From Clostridiales bacterium FE2011 (lineage in GTDB: Bacteria; Bacillota; Clostridia; Christensenellales; Aristaeellaceae), in NCBI GenBank assembly GCA_017569305.1, contig CP069418.1:434001-498000 (forward strand): DNA of 64,000 nucleotides, given 5' to 3'. Within the stretch, counting starts at the first letter, position 1. Each line of letters opens with the position of its first letter. Made by a program: the position numbers and the translations under genes. Below the pieces are notes generated by a model. The model saw only the letters and a list, made by a program, of their open reading frames with translations. It had not been told where the DNA came from and did not search any database. Shown here one piece after another: positions 15,577 to 23,800 of the stretch.

Positions 15577-16521
15577 TTGAAACGGAAAACGCTGATCCGG
15601 GTACTGATCGCGGAAGGGATTCTGCTGGCCGCATTGTCCCTGCTGACGCTGATGATTCCGACGCTCTTTTCCTCCCTGCTCTCCTTCCCACTGGAACAGA
15701 TTGCCCTGGGAATGAGATCCCTCTCCCTTACCGGCACCGTCGGCAACGGGGTTGCAATGCTGCTGATCGCGCTTTCAGCCCTGATCCCGCTTTTCTTTGC
15801 CCTGCGTTATCCCGGCGGCCGGGAAACCCTGGCGGAAAGGATTGCCCTGTTCGTGCTGGCCCTTATCCTGCCGGTGGCGCTCTACGGCATCCTGAATCCC
15901 GGCATGTTCTACGGCAAGATCCCGGGCGGTATTGAAAGCTACGAGCGTGCGCTCCGGGTTTTCCTCTCCACTTCCGTCTGGACAGTGCTCATCCTGTTCG
16001 TTGTGCTCAGGCTGATCCGCCTGTTCCGGAACGGTAACCGGGAGCAGCTCTTCCGCTACCTGCGGAATATCCTGTGCGCGCTGTGCATCTACTTCACCGC
16101 GCAGCTTGTCATTAACCTGTTTGTCAGTATCCTGACGCCCGCGGGAACCGAAATGAGTACGGCTGGCTTCATCCATGGCCTGCTGAGCCTGATTGCAGTG
16201 ATTGTCCCCCTGGTGCTGGATATCCTGGTTGCCCTGCGCATGCTGGCCCTGCTGGAAACAGCCGCCACAGAAGAGCAGGAAGGCCTTACAGAGGCTGCCG
16301 GAAAGCTCAGCCGCCTGAGCTGTATCACCCTGGCTGTTACCAGCGGGCTTACCGCCCTGCTGTACATCGCGCAGGTTCTTCTGCTGCCGCAGCTGTCCAA
16401 TGTCAGCACGGAAGTAAACCTGCCTGTCACGGATCTGTTCTTTGTCCTTGTGATCCTGCTGCTGTCCCGCCTGCTGATTGAAAACAAACAGCTGCGGGAT
16501 GGCAACAGCCTGTTTATCTGA
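15577..16521 (+). CDS. DUF2975-like integral membrane protein
   Basis: About 314 residues from a TTG start at 15577 with GGGGTGAT seven bases before it; a GTG three codons upstream overlaps that site. There are seven or eight hydrophobic segments. The C-terminal RLLIENKQLRDGNSLFI and the immediate XRE partner gene are the pattern of DUF2975 proteins, which end in a similar ExxLTI-like tail; this copy is longer than the usual 150-200 residues. Its function is unknown. It is the first gene of a three-gene operon whose promoter carries an operator. Confidence 0.65.
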   Translation: MKRKTLIRVLIAEGILLAALSLLTLMIPTLFSSLLSFPLEQIALGMRSLSLTGTVGNGVAMLLIALSALIPLFFALRYPGGRETLAERIALFVLALILPVALYGILNPGMFYGKIPGGIESYERALRVFLSTSVWTVLILFVVLRLIRLFRNGNREQLFRYLRNILCALCIYFTAQLVINLFVSILTPAGTEMSTAGFIHGLLSLIAVIVPLVLDILVALRMLALLETAATEEQEGLTEAAGKLSRLSCITLAVTSGLTALLYIAQVLLLPQLSNVSTEVNLPVTDLFFVLVILLLSRLLIENKQLRDGNSLFI

Positions 16522-16538
16522 CCGGAGGGAGGCGTCCT

Positions 16539-16766
16539 ATGGCAATCCGGGTATGTCTGGAAGACGTGCTGAAAGCCCGCGGCATGACTTCCAAAGAGCT
16601 GTGCGGGCTGATCGGAATCACGGAGGCCAATCTGTCCATTCTGCGCAGTGGAAAGGCAAAGGGTATCCGTTTCGGTACGATCAACAAGATCTGCTATTAC
16701 CTGCAGTGTGACGTTGGTGATATCCTGAAGTTTGACGGAGTTCTGGAGGACGACGATGAAGACTAA
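16539..16766 (+). CDS. YozG-like XRE helix-turn-helix regulator
   Basis: 75 residues, a single Cro/C1-type domain: MTSKELCGLIGITEANLSIL is the helix-turn-helix, and INKICYYLQCDVGDILKF the C-terminal conserved part of the HTH_26 (YozG) group. It has GGAGGGAGG seven bases upstream and follows the membrane gene by 17 bases. DUF2975-YozG pairs are common in Firmicutes. The regulator probably controls its own operon through the ACGATAAT dyad. Its last 11 bases overlap the next gene. Confidence 0.88.
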   Translation: MAIRVCLEDVLKARGMTSKELCGLIGITEANLSILRSGKAKGIRFGTINKICYYLQCDVGDILKFDGVLEDDDED

Positions 16767-17655
16767 GAAATATATCATTATCCTTGCCTGCTGCATCCTG
16801 GCGGCAGCCTTTATCCTGGGCATAACCGGCGTGGTGAACCTGTCCACCGGCATCCAGGTGAAAAACAGTGACCGGCTCATCGGCTTCCTGATCACCCGTG
16901 ACAGCCTGGATCAGGCGGACGATTACCACTACCCGGCCACCCGGGTTGAAAAGCAGGGTACCATCGAGGTGGACGGTGAAGAGGAACCCTATCTGGACGT
17001 GAATTACGTTTTTGAAGGCATTGACGGAATCCCGTTCATGCTTGCCGACACTACGGGTGAAGACGGCGTGAACAGCTCAACCACCATATCAGACGGTGGT
17101 GTATCAGACGTTCAGGTTTATCATTCACAGACAGATGATAACATCACCGAAGAAAGCCTCACCGGCACCCTCTACCTGGCTCGCGGAAAAGACGACTACC
17201 TGTTCTTTTTCAATCCAATCTACCAGACCGCGGACGGCGACGTCTATGCCGTCAGGACTGCCTCCGGCATGGCGCCGAGCCTGGGGCTCTGTTCTTCCGT
17301 ATCCACCCACAAAACGCAGGACCTGAGCTGGACGGAAGGAATAAAAACCTTCACCCGCTCCATGCGCGTGGAAGTCAAAATGCTGCTGGCTGACAAGCCT
17401 GTGAAAGTCAGCATTTACCAGTACAACGCTGACCACGAGCTGATCCGCTCTGATGAGTATGATCCCCTCAGCGTTCCGGAAACCTTCTCTCCCCGTCCCG
17501 TGGCCGAATACCTCGTCATTGAAACGGAAAACGAAGGCGGCGATCCCGTACGGGAGATCTGCGGAAAGAAGGATGAATCCTTCACCGTTAAGCTTGCCCG
17601 GGAAGACGGGATCTGCGTGGCGGAAGGGCATGAGATAATCTGGCCTAAATGGTAA
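16756..17655 (+). CDS. Membrane-anchored extracytoplasmic protein of unknown function
   Basis: 299 residues from the ATG at 16756 (GGAGGACG upstream), overlapping the XRE gene by 11 bases, so translation is coupled. One N-terminal span (IIILACCILAAAFILGITG) anchors a beta-rich extracellular domain of about 265 residues with repeated acidic stretches. No family was recognised. Its position in the DUF2975-XRE operon suggests a cell-envelope stress or signalling role, which is inference. A terminator follows four bases after the stop. Confidence 0.7.
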   Translation: MKTKKYIIILACCILAAAFILGITGVVNLSTGIQVKNSDRLIGFLITRDSLDQADDYHYPATRVEKQGTIEVDGEEEPYLDVNYVFEGIDGIPFMLADTTGEDGVNSSTTISDGGVSDVQVYHSQTDDNITEESLTGTLYLARGKDDYLFFFNPIYQTADGDVYAVRTASGMAPSLGLCSSVSTHKTQDLSWTEGIKTFTRSMRVEVKMLLADKPVKVSIYQYNADHELIRSDEYDPLSVPETFSPRPVAEYLVIETENEGGDPVREICGKKDESFTVKLAREDGICVAEGHEIIWPKW

Positions 17656-17658
17656 GCG

Positions 17659-17690
17659 AACGGACACTGGTTATCCAGTGTCCGTTTAAT
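17659..17690 (+). terminator. Terminator of the DUF2975-XRE operon
   Basis: Perfect 12-bp stem AACGGACACTGG / CCAGTGTCCGTT, loop TTAT, then TAATT. The T run is weak but the stem is strong. Confidence 0.65.
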
Positions 17691-17852
17691 TCATAATTCA
17701 TAATTGTAGAATGATTCTACATGTCTTCCCTGTCATCCTGACCAAGGCCACATTGTGGCCTCCTCTGGAGATGTAAACCTTCAAGTAACAGGAGCATCCT
17801 TCTGCGTAGAATAAAACTAATTCTGAATTATGAATTATGAATTGTGAATTGT
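17687..17852. repeat. AATTATGAATT-bordered repeat, single core copy
   Basis: Left border strings AATTCATAATTCATAATT, right border TTCTGAATTATGAATTATG and following. The core at 17732-17773 is a diverged GTCATCCTGACCAAGG with a GGCCacattGTGGCC hairpin and CTGGAGATG. It separates the DUF2975 operon from the pyruvate kinase promoter. Confidence 0.7.
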
Positions 17853-17885
17853 AATTAATGGCTTGTTTTGAAACATTTTTCACAG

Positions 17886-17914
17886 TTGCCTGTAACGAAT
17901 AAAACAACTATAAT
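17886..17914 (+). promoter_or_regulatory. Sigma-A promoter of pyruvate kinase
   Basis: TTGCCT (17886-17891) and TATAAT (17909-17914), 17-base spacer. Transcription would begin near 17921, inside the leader hairpin described next. Confidence 0.8.
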
Positions 17915-17955
17915 AACAGTATCTGCAGTACCGCAGATACTGTTTTCTGTTTTTG
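17915..17955 (+). promoter_or_regulatory. Terminator-like hairpin at the 5' end of the pyk transcript
   Basis: AACAGTATCTGC and GCAGATACTGTT (17915-17926 and 17933-17944) form a 12-bp stem with a 6-base loop, followed by TTCTGTTTTTG, directly downstream of the pyk -10 box. It could stabilise the mRNA end or attenuate transcription. No earlier gene needs it as a terminator. Confidence 0.6.
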
Positions 17956-17976
17956 ACTTTATCCTGGAGGAATATC

Positions 17977-19395
17977 ATGCTTAGAAAAACCAAAATCATC
18001 TGTACCATCGGCCCGGCGAGTGAGAATGAAGAAACCCTCACCGCTATGTGTCAGGCGGGCATGAACGTTGCCCGGCTGAACTTTTCCCACGGATCCTATG
18101 AGGAGCACCTGCGGCGCATTCAGCTGATCCGCTCTGTGCGGGAAAAGCTGAACCTGCCCATCGCCATCATGCTGGACACAAAGGGACCGGAATACAGAAT
18201 CAAAACCTTCGCGAACGGTCCCGTGACGCTCCATGATGGAGATCTGTTCACCCTGACCACGGAGGATATCCTGGGAGATGAAACGCGGGTTGCCGTGACC
18301 TACGCCAACCTGACGAATGAACTGTTCCCCGGAGACACCGTGCTGATCAACAACGGACTGGTCATCATGAAGGTGGAAGAGGTCAAGGGCAACGACGTCA
18401 TCTGCCGCGTGCAGAACGGCGGCGTCCTGTCTGACCGGAAGAGCATGAATTTCCCCGGCAAGGTGCTGAAGCAGGATTTCCTGTCCGAGCAGGACAAGAA
18501 GGACCTGCTCTTCGGCATTGAAAACGGCGTGGACTTCGTCGCCGCCTCCTTCGTGTCCTCCAAGTCCGACGTGCAGGCCATGCGTGACCTGCTGAATGCC
18601 AACGGCGGCAAGGACATCGACATCATCGCCAAGATTGAAAACCGCAGCGGCGTGGACAACGTGGAGGAAATCTGCGAGGTCGCGGACGGCATCATGGTGG
18701 CCCGCGGTGACCTGGGCGTGGAAATCCCCTTCATGGAAGTTCCCGCCCTGCAGAAGTACCTGATCAGCAAGTGCCGCATGCTGGGCAAGCGGGTAATCAC
18801 CGCCACGGAAATGCTGGAAAGCATGATCCAGAATCCCCGTCCCACCCGCGCCGAAATCTCCGACGTGGCCAACGCCGTGTATGACGGATCTTCCGCCATC
18901 ATGCTCAGCGGCGAAACCGCCGCGGGCAAGTTCCCTGTCCAGGCGGTGCAGACCATGGCCGAAACGGCCCAGTTCACCGAAGCAGGTATCAACTATGCCA
19001 AGCGCTTCCGCACCATGGAGTTCTCCATCAACAGCAACCTGGACTCCGTTTCCCACGCGATCTGCTCCATGGCCGTGGACGTGAAGGCCAAGGCCATCGT
19101 GGTCAACTCCATCTCCGGCCGTACGGCCCGCATGGTTTCCCGTTTCCGCTGCCCGGTGGATATCATCGGCACCACCACCAATGAGCGGGTCTGGCGGAAG
19201 CTGAACCTGTCCTGGGGCGTCACCCCGGTGCTGACGGAGAGCTACTCCTCCATGGACGTCATGTTCTGGCAGGATCTGAAGATTGCCCGGGAAATCTTCA
19301 CCCTGGAACCCGGCGACAACGTGGTGCTGACCGGCGGCCAGATCAACGGCGATCCCGGAAACACCAATACCATCAAGGTAGAGTGCATCAGTTGA
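17977..19395 (+). CDS. pyk: Pyruvate kinase
   Basis: 472 residues from the ATG at 17977 (CTGGAGG upstream). It converts phosphoenolpyruvate and ADP to pyruvate and ATP, the last step of glycolysis, in the cytoplasm. KTKIICTIGPASE opens the barrel, MLDTKGPEYRI carries the substrate/K+ loop, MVARGDLGVEIPF binds Mg2+ and phosphate, and ATEMLESMI is the active-site helix. SGRTARMVSRFRCP lies in the C-terminal regulatory domain. The length matches the short form without the PEP-utiliser domain found in Bacillus. The transcript starts with a stable hairpin and ends at a strong terminator. Confidence 0.97.
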   Translation: MLRKTKIICTIGPASENEETLTAMCQAGMNVARLNFSHGSYEEHLRRIQLIRSVREKLNLPIAIMLDTKGPEYRIKTFANGPVTLHDGDLFTLTTEDILGDETRVAVTYANLTNELFPGDTVLINNGLVIMKVEEVKGNDVICRVQNGGVLSDRKSMNFPGKVLKQDFLSEQDKKDLLFGIENGVDFVAASFVSSKSDVQAMRDLLNANGGKDIDIIAKIENRSGVDNVEEICEVADGIMVARGDLGVEIPFMEVPALQKYLISKCRMLGKRVITATEMLESMIQNPRPTRAEISDVANAVYDGSSAIMLSGETAAGKFPVQAVQTMAETAQFTEAGINYAKRFRTMEFSINSNLDSVSHAICSMAVDVKAKAIVVNSISGRTARMVSRFRCPVDIIGTTTNERVWRKLNLSWGVTPVLTESYSSMDVMFWQDLKIAREIFTLEPGDNVVLTGGQINGDPGNTNTIKVECIS

Positions 19396-19414
19396 AACTG
19401 AACAACGCACTTTT

Positions 19415-19450
19415 AACCCGTCTCCAGCAAGTTATGGAGACGGGTTTTTT
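19415..19450 (+). terminator. Terminator of pyk
   Basis: 12-bp stem AACCCGTCTCCA / TGGAGACGGGTT followed by TTTT. Confidence 0.9.
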
Positions 19451-19495
19451 ATACTGTTCTGTTTTAAATCTGGTCTTATGTTTTTGTGTGATTCT

Positions 19496-19529
19496 GGCAC
19501 TTTTCATAGTGCCACTTTCCGTCTATACT
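19496..19529 (+). promoter_or_regulatory. Promoter of the ECF S component with a small dyad on the -35 box
   Basis: TTTTCA (19501-19506) and TATACT (19524-19529), 17-base spacer. GGCAC and GTGCC (19496-19500 and 19509-19513) form an inverted repeat across the -35 box, a possible repressor site. No known riboswitch fold was recognised in the leader of about 35 bases. Confidence 0.5.
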
Positions 19530-19567
19530 CCTCACCAACACGAGCAAGGTTGAAGGAGGTACTTAAC

Positions 19568-20104
19568 ATGACGACCGCAGCTTATTCCATCCGCAGGGGC
19601 TCCCTGATCTGGCTGACCATGACCGCCCTCTTTATGGGCATGAACATTATTCTTTCCCTGAGCATTTTCAGTATCCCGGTGCCGGGCGGCCACCTGTATT
19701 TCTGCGACGTGGTGATCAACACGGCCGCTGTGCTGCTGGATCCCTTCGCCGCGTTCCTGGTCGGCGGCGTCGGCTCCTTTCTGGGCGATTTCTTCTTCTA
19801 TCCGGCGCCCATGTTTGTCTCCCTGGTTACCCATGGCCTGCAGGCCGTGGTGGTCTCCCTGATCTCCCGTAAGGTGCTGTTCGGAAAGCAGGCCGCTTCC
19901 TCCGTCATCGGCGTCACCGTCGGGGCGATCATCATGACCATCGGCTATACCCTGGGCCGGGCCTATGTCTACTCCACACCCGAATACGCCATCCTGAAGC
20001 TTCCCTTTGAGATCCTCCAGGCCGGCTTTGGCGCGGTGGTTGCCATCCTGCTGCTGTATCCCATGGGACTGAGAAAGCTTTTCGAAAAAACGGTCCGGAG
20101 GTAA
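19568..20104 (+). CDS. ECF transporter S component
   Basis: 178 residues from the ATG at 19568 with GAAGGAGG upstream. Five or six membrane helices; LYFCDVVINTAAVLLDPFAAFLVGGVGSFLGDFFFYPAPMF-type conserved core (19.7-19.8 kb) marks the ECF_trnsprt S-component family, which captures a vitamin or related micronutrient and works with a shared EcfAAT energising module encoded elsewhere. The ligand cannot be assigned by eye. The gene is monocistronic between the pyk terminator and its own terminator. Confidence 0.8.
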   Translation: MTTAAYSIRRGSLIWLTMTALFMGMNIILSLSIFSIPVPGGHLYFCDVVINTAAVLLDPFAAFLVGGVGSFLGDFFFYPAPMFVSLVTHGLQAVVVSLISRKVLFGKQAASSVIGVTVGAIIMTIGYTLGRAYVYSTPEYAILKLPFEILQAGFGAVVAILLLYPMGLRKLFEKTVRR

Positions 20105-20130
20105 ACTCCGTTCCGGTTATACAAAAAAAC

Positions 20131-20158
20131 GATCCGGCATCTGCTGCCGGATCTTTTT
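20131..20158 (+). terminator. Terminator of the ECF S component gene
   Basis: GATCCGGCA / TGCCGGATC with loop TCTGC, then TTTTT. Confidence 0.9.
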
Positions 20159-20178
20159 ATGTTCAGGAGGAAAATTCA

Positions 20179-20487
20179 TTATTTCTTCCTTTTCTCAGAC
20201 CTGTCAAGGATGATCTTTTCAAATATTCCAAACACGAGGAGCACCCCGCCGAAGCCGAAGGCCGCAAGGAAGACCGGCGGAAGAAACAGGCACGGGATCA
20301 GCATGACCAGTCCCATCGCCAGCATCGGCGTCAGCCCCACCTTGCGCAGCAGCTCATATACGCGGCCCTGATATGCCCGGGGCTTTGTCCAACGCTCGAT
20401 ATATCCTGTCCCGCGGCTTTCCAGCATCTCATTTTCTTCCATTTCGTCCATGAGGGCGAAATTGCTTCTGCCCCTGTTCTCACTCAC
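20179..20487 (-). CDS. Small two-span membrane protein
   Basis: 102 residues from a GTG at 20487. This start is preferred over a longer frame because AGGAAGG lies about 10 bases upstream and the promoter at 20517-20546 would start transcription only about 25 bases before it. The N-terminal 50 residues are charged (DEMEENEMLESRGTG, ERWTKP). Two hydrophobic segments follow (LAMGLVMLIPCLFL and FLAAFGFGGVLLVFGIF), then a basic tail RSEKRKK. No family was recognised. Confidence 0.6.
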   Translation of the reverse strand: MSENRGRSNFALMDEMEENEMLESRGTGYIERWTKPRAYQGRVYELLRKVGLTPMLAMGLVMLIPCLFLPPVFLAAFGFGGVLLVFGIFEKIILDRSEKRKK

Positions 20488-20516
20488 TGCTGTCACCTTC
20501 CCTTCCTGCAGTTTCC

Positions 20517-20546
20517 ATTGTATCAGGTACCGTGTTTCAGTGTCAT
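20517..20546 (-). promoter_or_regulatory. Promoter of the small two-span membrane protein
   Basis: Minus-strand ATGACA (20541-20546) and TACAAT (20517-20522), 18-base spacer. Confidence 0.55.
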
Positions 20547-20594
20547 CACCATCATGTAACAATGGTGTAAATAATAGCATTCCACAATACACAT

Positions 20595-20621
20595 GTGACA
20601 AAGGGACAGCTTTACTGTCAC
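20595..20621. repeat. GTGACA hairpin repeat, single copy
   Basis: GTGACA / TGTCAC arms around AAGGGACAGCTTTAC, the same arm and GGGACAG centre as the paired repeats at 7.5 and 10.1 kb. It lies between two divergent promoters. Confidence 0.55.
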
Positions 20622-20644
20622 ATTTGCGCCGCCTATTCTACGTT

Positions 20645-20674
20645 TTGTAGAAAAATCATTTTTCATTTTATACG
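20645..20674 (+). promoter_or_regulatory. Promoter of the 84-residue basic protein gene
   Basis: TTGTAG (20645-20650) and TATACG (20669-20674), 18-base spacer. Confidence 0.5.
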
Positions 20675-20741
20675 AACTGGGTGTTCAATCTCCATGTCAA
20701 GCCGTTTATCATGATATCAGATCAAGCGAACGGAGGAAACG

Positions 20742-20996
20742 ATGATGATGGCCATGACTACGATGAGCAACAACACTGTGAAGATGATGGGACTCGAAGG
20801 AAGCCGCAGGAATGCCCGCCGGAGCAGTATCTCCAACCTCATGGCAAAAATCGGTGCCTTCCTCCGCAGCCGTCTCCAGGCCGGTTCCGAAACCCGCTGG
20901 AGCTACACCCGGAACGAGAGCGAAGAGTTGCTGCACCAGGCCCGCTGCATGGGCTGGGCGGTCAACAGCGTACTCAACACCCGGCGGATCTGCTGA
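20742..20996 (+). CDS. Small basic protein of unknown function (84 aa)
   Basis: 84 residues; GGAGG lies five bases before the first of three ATGs. The frame is rich in Arg, Ser and Met (SRRNARRSSISNLM, IGAFLRSRLQ) and has two Cys near the end. It is bounded by a plausible promoter upstream and a strong terminator 12 bases past the stop, which argues that it is expressed. A longer ORF on the other strand lacks these signals. No family was recognised. Confidence 0.5.
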   Translation: MMMAMTTMSNNTVKMMGLEGSRRNARRSSISNLMAKIGAFLRSRLQAGSETRWSYTRNESEELLHQARCMGWAVNSVLNTRRIC

Positions 20997-21008
20997 GCAC
21001 AGTAAAAA

Positions 21009-21042
21009 GCGGCAGGAGCGTTCACTCCTGCCGCTGCTTTTT
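21009..21042. terminator. Shared terminator between the 84-residue gene and the MFS gene
   Basis: GCGGCAGGAG / CTCCTGCCGC stem with TGCTTTTT on the plus side and TTTTTAC on the minus side; it serves both convergent genes. Confidence 0.85.
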
Positions 21043-22336
21043 ATTTGTCGCTGTAGTGGAATTGTTTCATCCGGTGACCCCAGACAAGGCAGTGGATCGT
21101 TCCCGCCACGCCCAGCACAAACATGACCACTGCGGCGCCGGAGCCTTTTCCCGATCCAAAGAGGAATGTCAGGGGCTCCACGGTTTCGCATCTTGCCATG
21201 AAGGGTTCAAAGACGCTGTCCACCATCCATCCGCCCAGCAGCATCCCGATGGGGATGGTAAAGAACTGCAGCGAGTTCCGGCAGGCGTATACCCGCCCCT
21301 GCAGTTCCACCGGCACGGTGCTCCGGAAGATCACATCATAGTTTGCGCTCATCACCGGAACAAGGATCCAGCCGACCACCTGGCTCAGGCACCAGATCCA
21401 CGGAATCCGGCAGAAAGCCAGCAGGAAGTTCTCCACGCTCAGGGAGATCAGCATCGTCACATAGACCACCCGCATGCGGTTTTTCGGTCTGGGAAGGACC
21501 GAGACCAGCAGGCTTCCAAGGATCATGGCGATCCCTGAAAAGGCGGTTACAATCCCCAGCATGGATGTGCCGCCCCGGGGATTCGGGATCACGTAGCCGG
21601 GCAGGGTTGCGTCAAAGGCGGACGCCACCAGGTTGACGCCGGACATGAACAGGATCATGGTCAGGATCATGGGCGTACGCTTCAGATATGCGACGCCCTC
21701 CTTCACCAGCACCGACATCCGCTCTTTCTGCGTCACCGGCACCTCCGGTATCCGGATCAGGAAGAGCAGCGTCAGGAACGCGATCGCAAAGGTAGCCAGG
21801 TCCACCGCAATCACCAGCTTCAATCCGGCCATTCCGTACAGGGCCGTCGCGAACAGCGGATTCAGGACGGAGATCATGGACCTGGACATGGAATGCAGCC
21901 CGCTGGCCCGCTGATACTGTTCCTTCGGGATCAGCAGGGTGGTGGCCACTTCCGAGGCCGGCTGCTGCACCGTGTTCATCAGGCCCGAGAAGGCGTTGAT
22001 TGCGTAAAGGTGCCACACGGCAAGATTGTCAGTCAGATACAGCACCAGCACCGTAACGGTGCACAGCGCCGCCAGCAGGTCGCAGACGAGCATGGTTTTC
22101 TTCTTGTCAAACTTGTCCGTCAGGGCACCCGCAAAAATGCTCATAATGACGTAAGGCGCATATGAGCAGATGGTCAGCGCCGCCGTCTTCAAGGCCGATC
22201 CGGTGGTTTCATAAAGCCACAGGGTCAGTGCAAACGAAGTCATGGCACTGCCAAGCTGAGACAGACTCTGTGTACTCCACAGAATCAGAAAGTCTTTTAA
22301 ACCTTTTCCAAAAGATTTGATTTTATCGAATTTCAT
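21041..22336 (-). CDS. Major facilitator superfamily transporter
   Basis: 431 residues with 12 hydrophobic segments, start supported by GGAGCAAAGG. SLSQLGSAMTSFALTLWLYE and the loop DKFDKKKTMLVCDLLAAL (motif A region, between helices 2 and 3) fit the macrolide/multidrug efflux MFS_3 branch. It probably exports a drug or metabolite with proton exchange. The gene follows the PadR-ferredoxin unit on the same strand but has its own promoter at 22389-22418, so co-regulation by PadR is uncertain. Confidence 0.9.
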   Translation of the reverse strand: MKFDKIKSFGKGLKDFLILWSTQSLSQLGSAMTSFALTLWLYETTGSALKTAALTICSYAPYVIMSIFAGALTDKFDKKKTMLVCDLLAALCTVTVLVLYLTDNLAVWHLYAINAFSGLMNTVQQPASEVATTLLIPKEQYQRASGLHSMSRSMISVLNPLFATALYGMAGLKLVIAVDLATFAIAFLTLLFLIRIPEVPVTQKERMSVLVKEGVAYLKRTPMILTMILFMSGVNLVASAFDATLPGYVIPNPRGGTSMLGIVTAFSGIAMILGSLLVSVLPRPKNRMRVVYVTMLISLSVENFLLAFCRIPWIWCLSQVVGWILVPVMSANYDVIFRSTVPVELQGRVYACRNSLQFFTIPIGMLLGGWMVDSVFEPFMARCETVEPLTFLFGSGKGSGAAVVMFVLGVAGTIHCLVWGHRMKQFHYSDK

Positions 22337-22388
22337 TTTTCCTTTGCTCCTATTTTTTCTTTTTCTTTTTTAGAAGCAAAGTCTGAGG

Positions 22389-22418
22389 CTTATATTATTC
22401 CTCCATACAGTCCCTCAA
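22389..22418 (-). promoter_or_regulatory. Promoter of the MFS gene
   Basis: Minus-strand TTGAGG (22413-22418) and TATAAG (22389-22394), 18-base spacer. Confidence 0.45.
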
Positions 22419-22476
22419 ACCCTGCATGGAGCCGAGACAACGGCCAGGAACATTTCCCCTTCACCTTTCCTTTTCT

Positions 22477-23013
22477 TTACATTAAAAGCTTTTTTGCTTT
22501 CACACACCATTTCAGATACGCTTCATATGTTTCAATACCGAAGAGCACAGTCAGATAATAGTACAAATGGTCCTCTTCCTGCAACACCTGCTCCAGGTTT
22601 TTCCGGAAAAACTGCAGGGCAGCCAGGTCCTTCTCTACCTGTTTTTCAAAGATCTCAATATTCCTGATGGTGACTTCCTTCCCGGCAGACCGGCCGAAAA
22701 AGAGCTTGACCAGGGTTTCATACTTCAGGTCATTGTCAGCTTTGGAATCCTTCAGCCAGTTTTCCAGCGTCTCCCTGCCCGCGGCGGTAATCCGGTACAG
22801 GATCTTTTCCCGGCCGGAGCCGGAAGACGCCCCGGTTTTCTCCACCTGCCCGGCCGCCAGCATGCCGCTCAGGGCAGGATAAATACTCCCGTAGCTGCCC
22901 TTCCAGAAGAAGCTGATCTCATGGTCAATCCGCTTTTTGATGTCATATCCCGTCATGTCTTCATGGGCCAGCAGGCCCAGAATCACCATATCGATCTTCC
23001 TGTCCTTCGGCAT
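22477..23013 (-). CDS. PadR family transcriptional regulator
   Basis: 178 residues from the ATG at 23013 with GGAGGCGG upstream; a longer frame runs into the preceding gene. Residues 8-85 are the winged helix of PadR (MVILGLLAHEDMTGYDIKKRI, YGSIYPALSGM, KILYRITAAGRETLENWL). The rest is the C-terminal helical dimerisation part of the long PadR subgroup (Vir_act_alpha_C). It lies five bases after the 4Fe-4S membrane gene and is co-transcribed. The palindrome at 23766-23796 at the operon start is the likely autoregulatory operator. PadR proteins usually respond to phenolics or drugs. Confidence 0.93.
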   Translation of the reverse strand: MPKDRKIDMVILGLLAHEDMTGYDIKKRIDHEISFFWKGSYGSIYPALSGMLAAGQVEKTGASSGSGREKILYRITAAGRETLENWLKDSKADNDLKYETLVKLFFGRSAGKEVTIRNIEIFEKQVEKDLAALQFFRKNLEQVLQEEDHLYYYLTVLFGIETYEAYLKWCVKAKKLLM

Positions 23014-23018
23014 ATCGT

Positions 23019-23750
23019 TTACCGCCTCCAGCTCATCCGGTATTTCAGCGCCTTCTTCGGGCATTCATCCACGCAGGCACCGCACTGTATGCATTCGGTG
23101 CACTTTGCGTTGATTCCTTTTTCTGTCATTGCTTTCACGTCCAGACCCATCGGGCAGGCCTTGCTGCACTTTCCGCAGGAAACGCACTGCATCCTGTCCG
23201 CCTCAATATGCAGCTGGGGCAGATGCAGGAAACGGCCGACAGTGCTGCCGATGACCATGAAGGGCGCCATCCAGCACAGGTAATGGCAGGCGCCTCTCCT
23301 GCCGTGGATCAGGCCGGGCAGCACAAGAATCATCAGCACTCCGTAGTATACCACATAGTTATGGATTTCCGTGACGGAGATACCGTGATCCGTCTGGTAA
23401 AAGAAATCAACAGTGACCTTGTTCTTTCCGAGGATGAAGGTTACGATCACCAGGGTGATCCAGATGACCCAGATGACATACTTGATATGATTGCGCCAGC
23501 CCTGTTTTGCCGGCTTGTCATTGCAGCGAATCAGGCACTCCTGCATGCCGCCGGCCGGGCAGAGCCAGCCGCACCAGGCGCGGCCCAGGAACAGGGACGC
23601 AGCCAGCATGGCCATAGACACAAAGAAGCTGCCGTTCATAATATGTTCAGACGCGGCCTGGATAATCAGCGCAGGGGAAAAATACCAGATCGTGACCGGG
23701 AAAAGCAGGAATGCGATAAAGAGAATGGTTCTGCGTACTTTCTGTCTCAT
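23019..23750 (-). CDS. 4Fe-4S membrane protein, NapH/NosR-like polyferredoxin
   Basis: 243 residues from the ATG at 23750. Four or five membrane spans include the cysteine motif WCGWLCPAGG, a hallmark of NapH/NosR/CcoG electron-transfer proteins. The C-terminal 50 residues hold two 4Fe-4S ferredoxin motifs, CVSCGKCSKACP and CTECIQCGACVDECP. It probably moves electrons across or along the membrane, partner unknown. It is the first gene of the operon with PadR, and its promoter and operator lie just upstream (23766-23829). Confidence 0.9.
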   Translation of the reverse strand: MRQKVRRTILFIAFLLFPVTIWYFSPALIIQAASEHIMNGSFFVSMAMLAASLFLGRAWCGWLCPAGGMQECLIRCNDKPAKQGWRNHIKYVIWVIWITLVIVTFILGKNKVTVDFFYQTDHGISVTEIHNYVVYYGVLMILVLPGLIHGRRGACHYLCWMAPFMVIGSTVGRFLHLPQLHIEADRMQCVSCGKCSKACPMGLDVKAMTEKGINAKCTECIQCGACVDECPKKALKYRMSWRR

Positions 23751-23765
23751 GACAATAAAACTCCT

Positions 23766-23796
23766 CCCGCAATATATCATTTTGATATATTGCGGG
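23766..23796. promoter_or_regulatory. Palindromic operator of the ferredoxin-PadR operon
   Basis: Perfect 14-bp arms CCCGCAATATATCA / TGATATATTGCGGG with a 3-base centre. It covers the expected transcription start and touches the ribosome binding site, so a bound dimer would block initiation. ATATATCA-type half sites fit PadR operators. Confidence 0.85.
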
Positions 23797-23800
23797 AAAT

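Noticed and set aside
19451..19567. Riboswitch in front of the ECF S component
   Set aside because: The promoter leaves a leader of only about 35 bases, too short for the known vitamin riboswitches.
20709..21191. 160-codon minus-strand frame opposite the 84-residue gene
   Set aside because: It crosses the shared terminator and the end of the MFS gene, and lacks a ribosome binding site.
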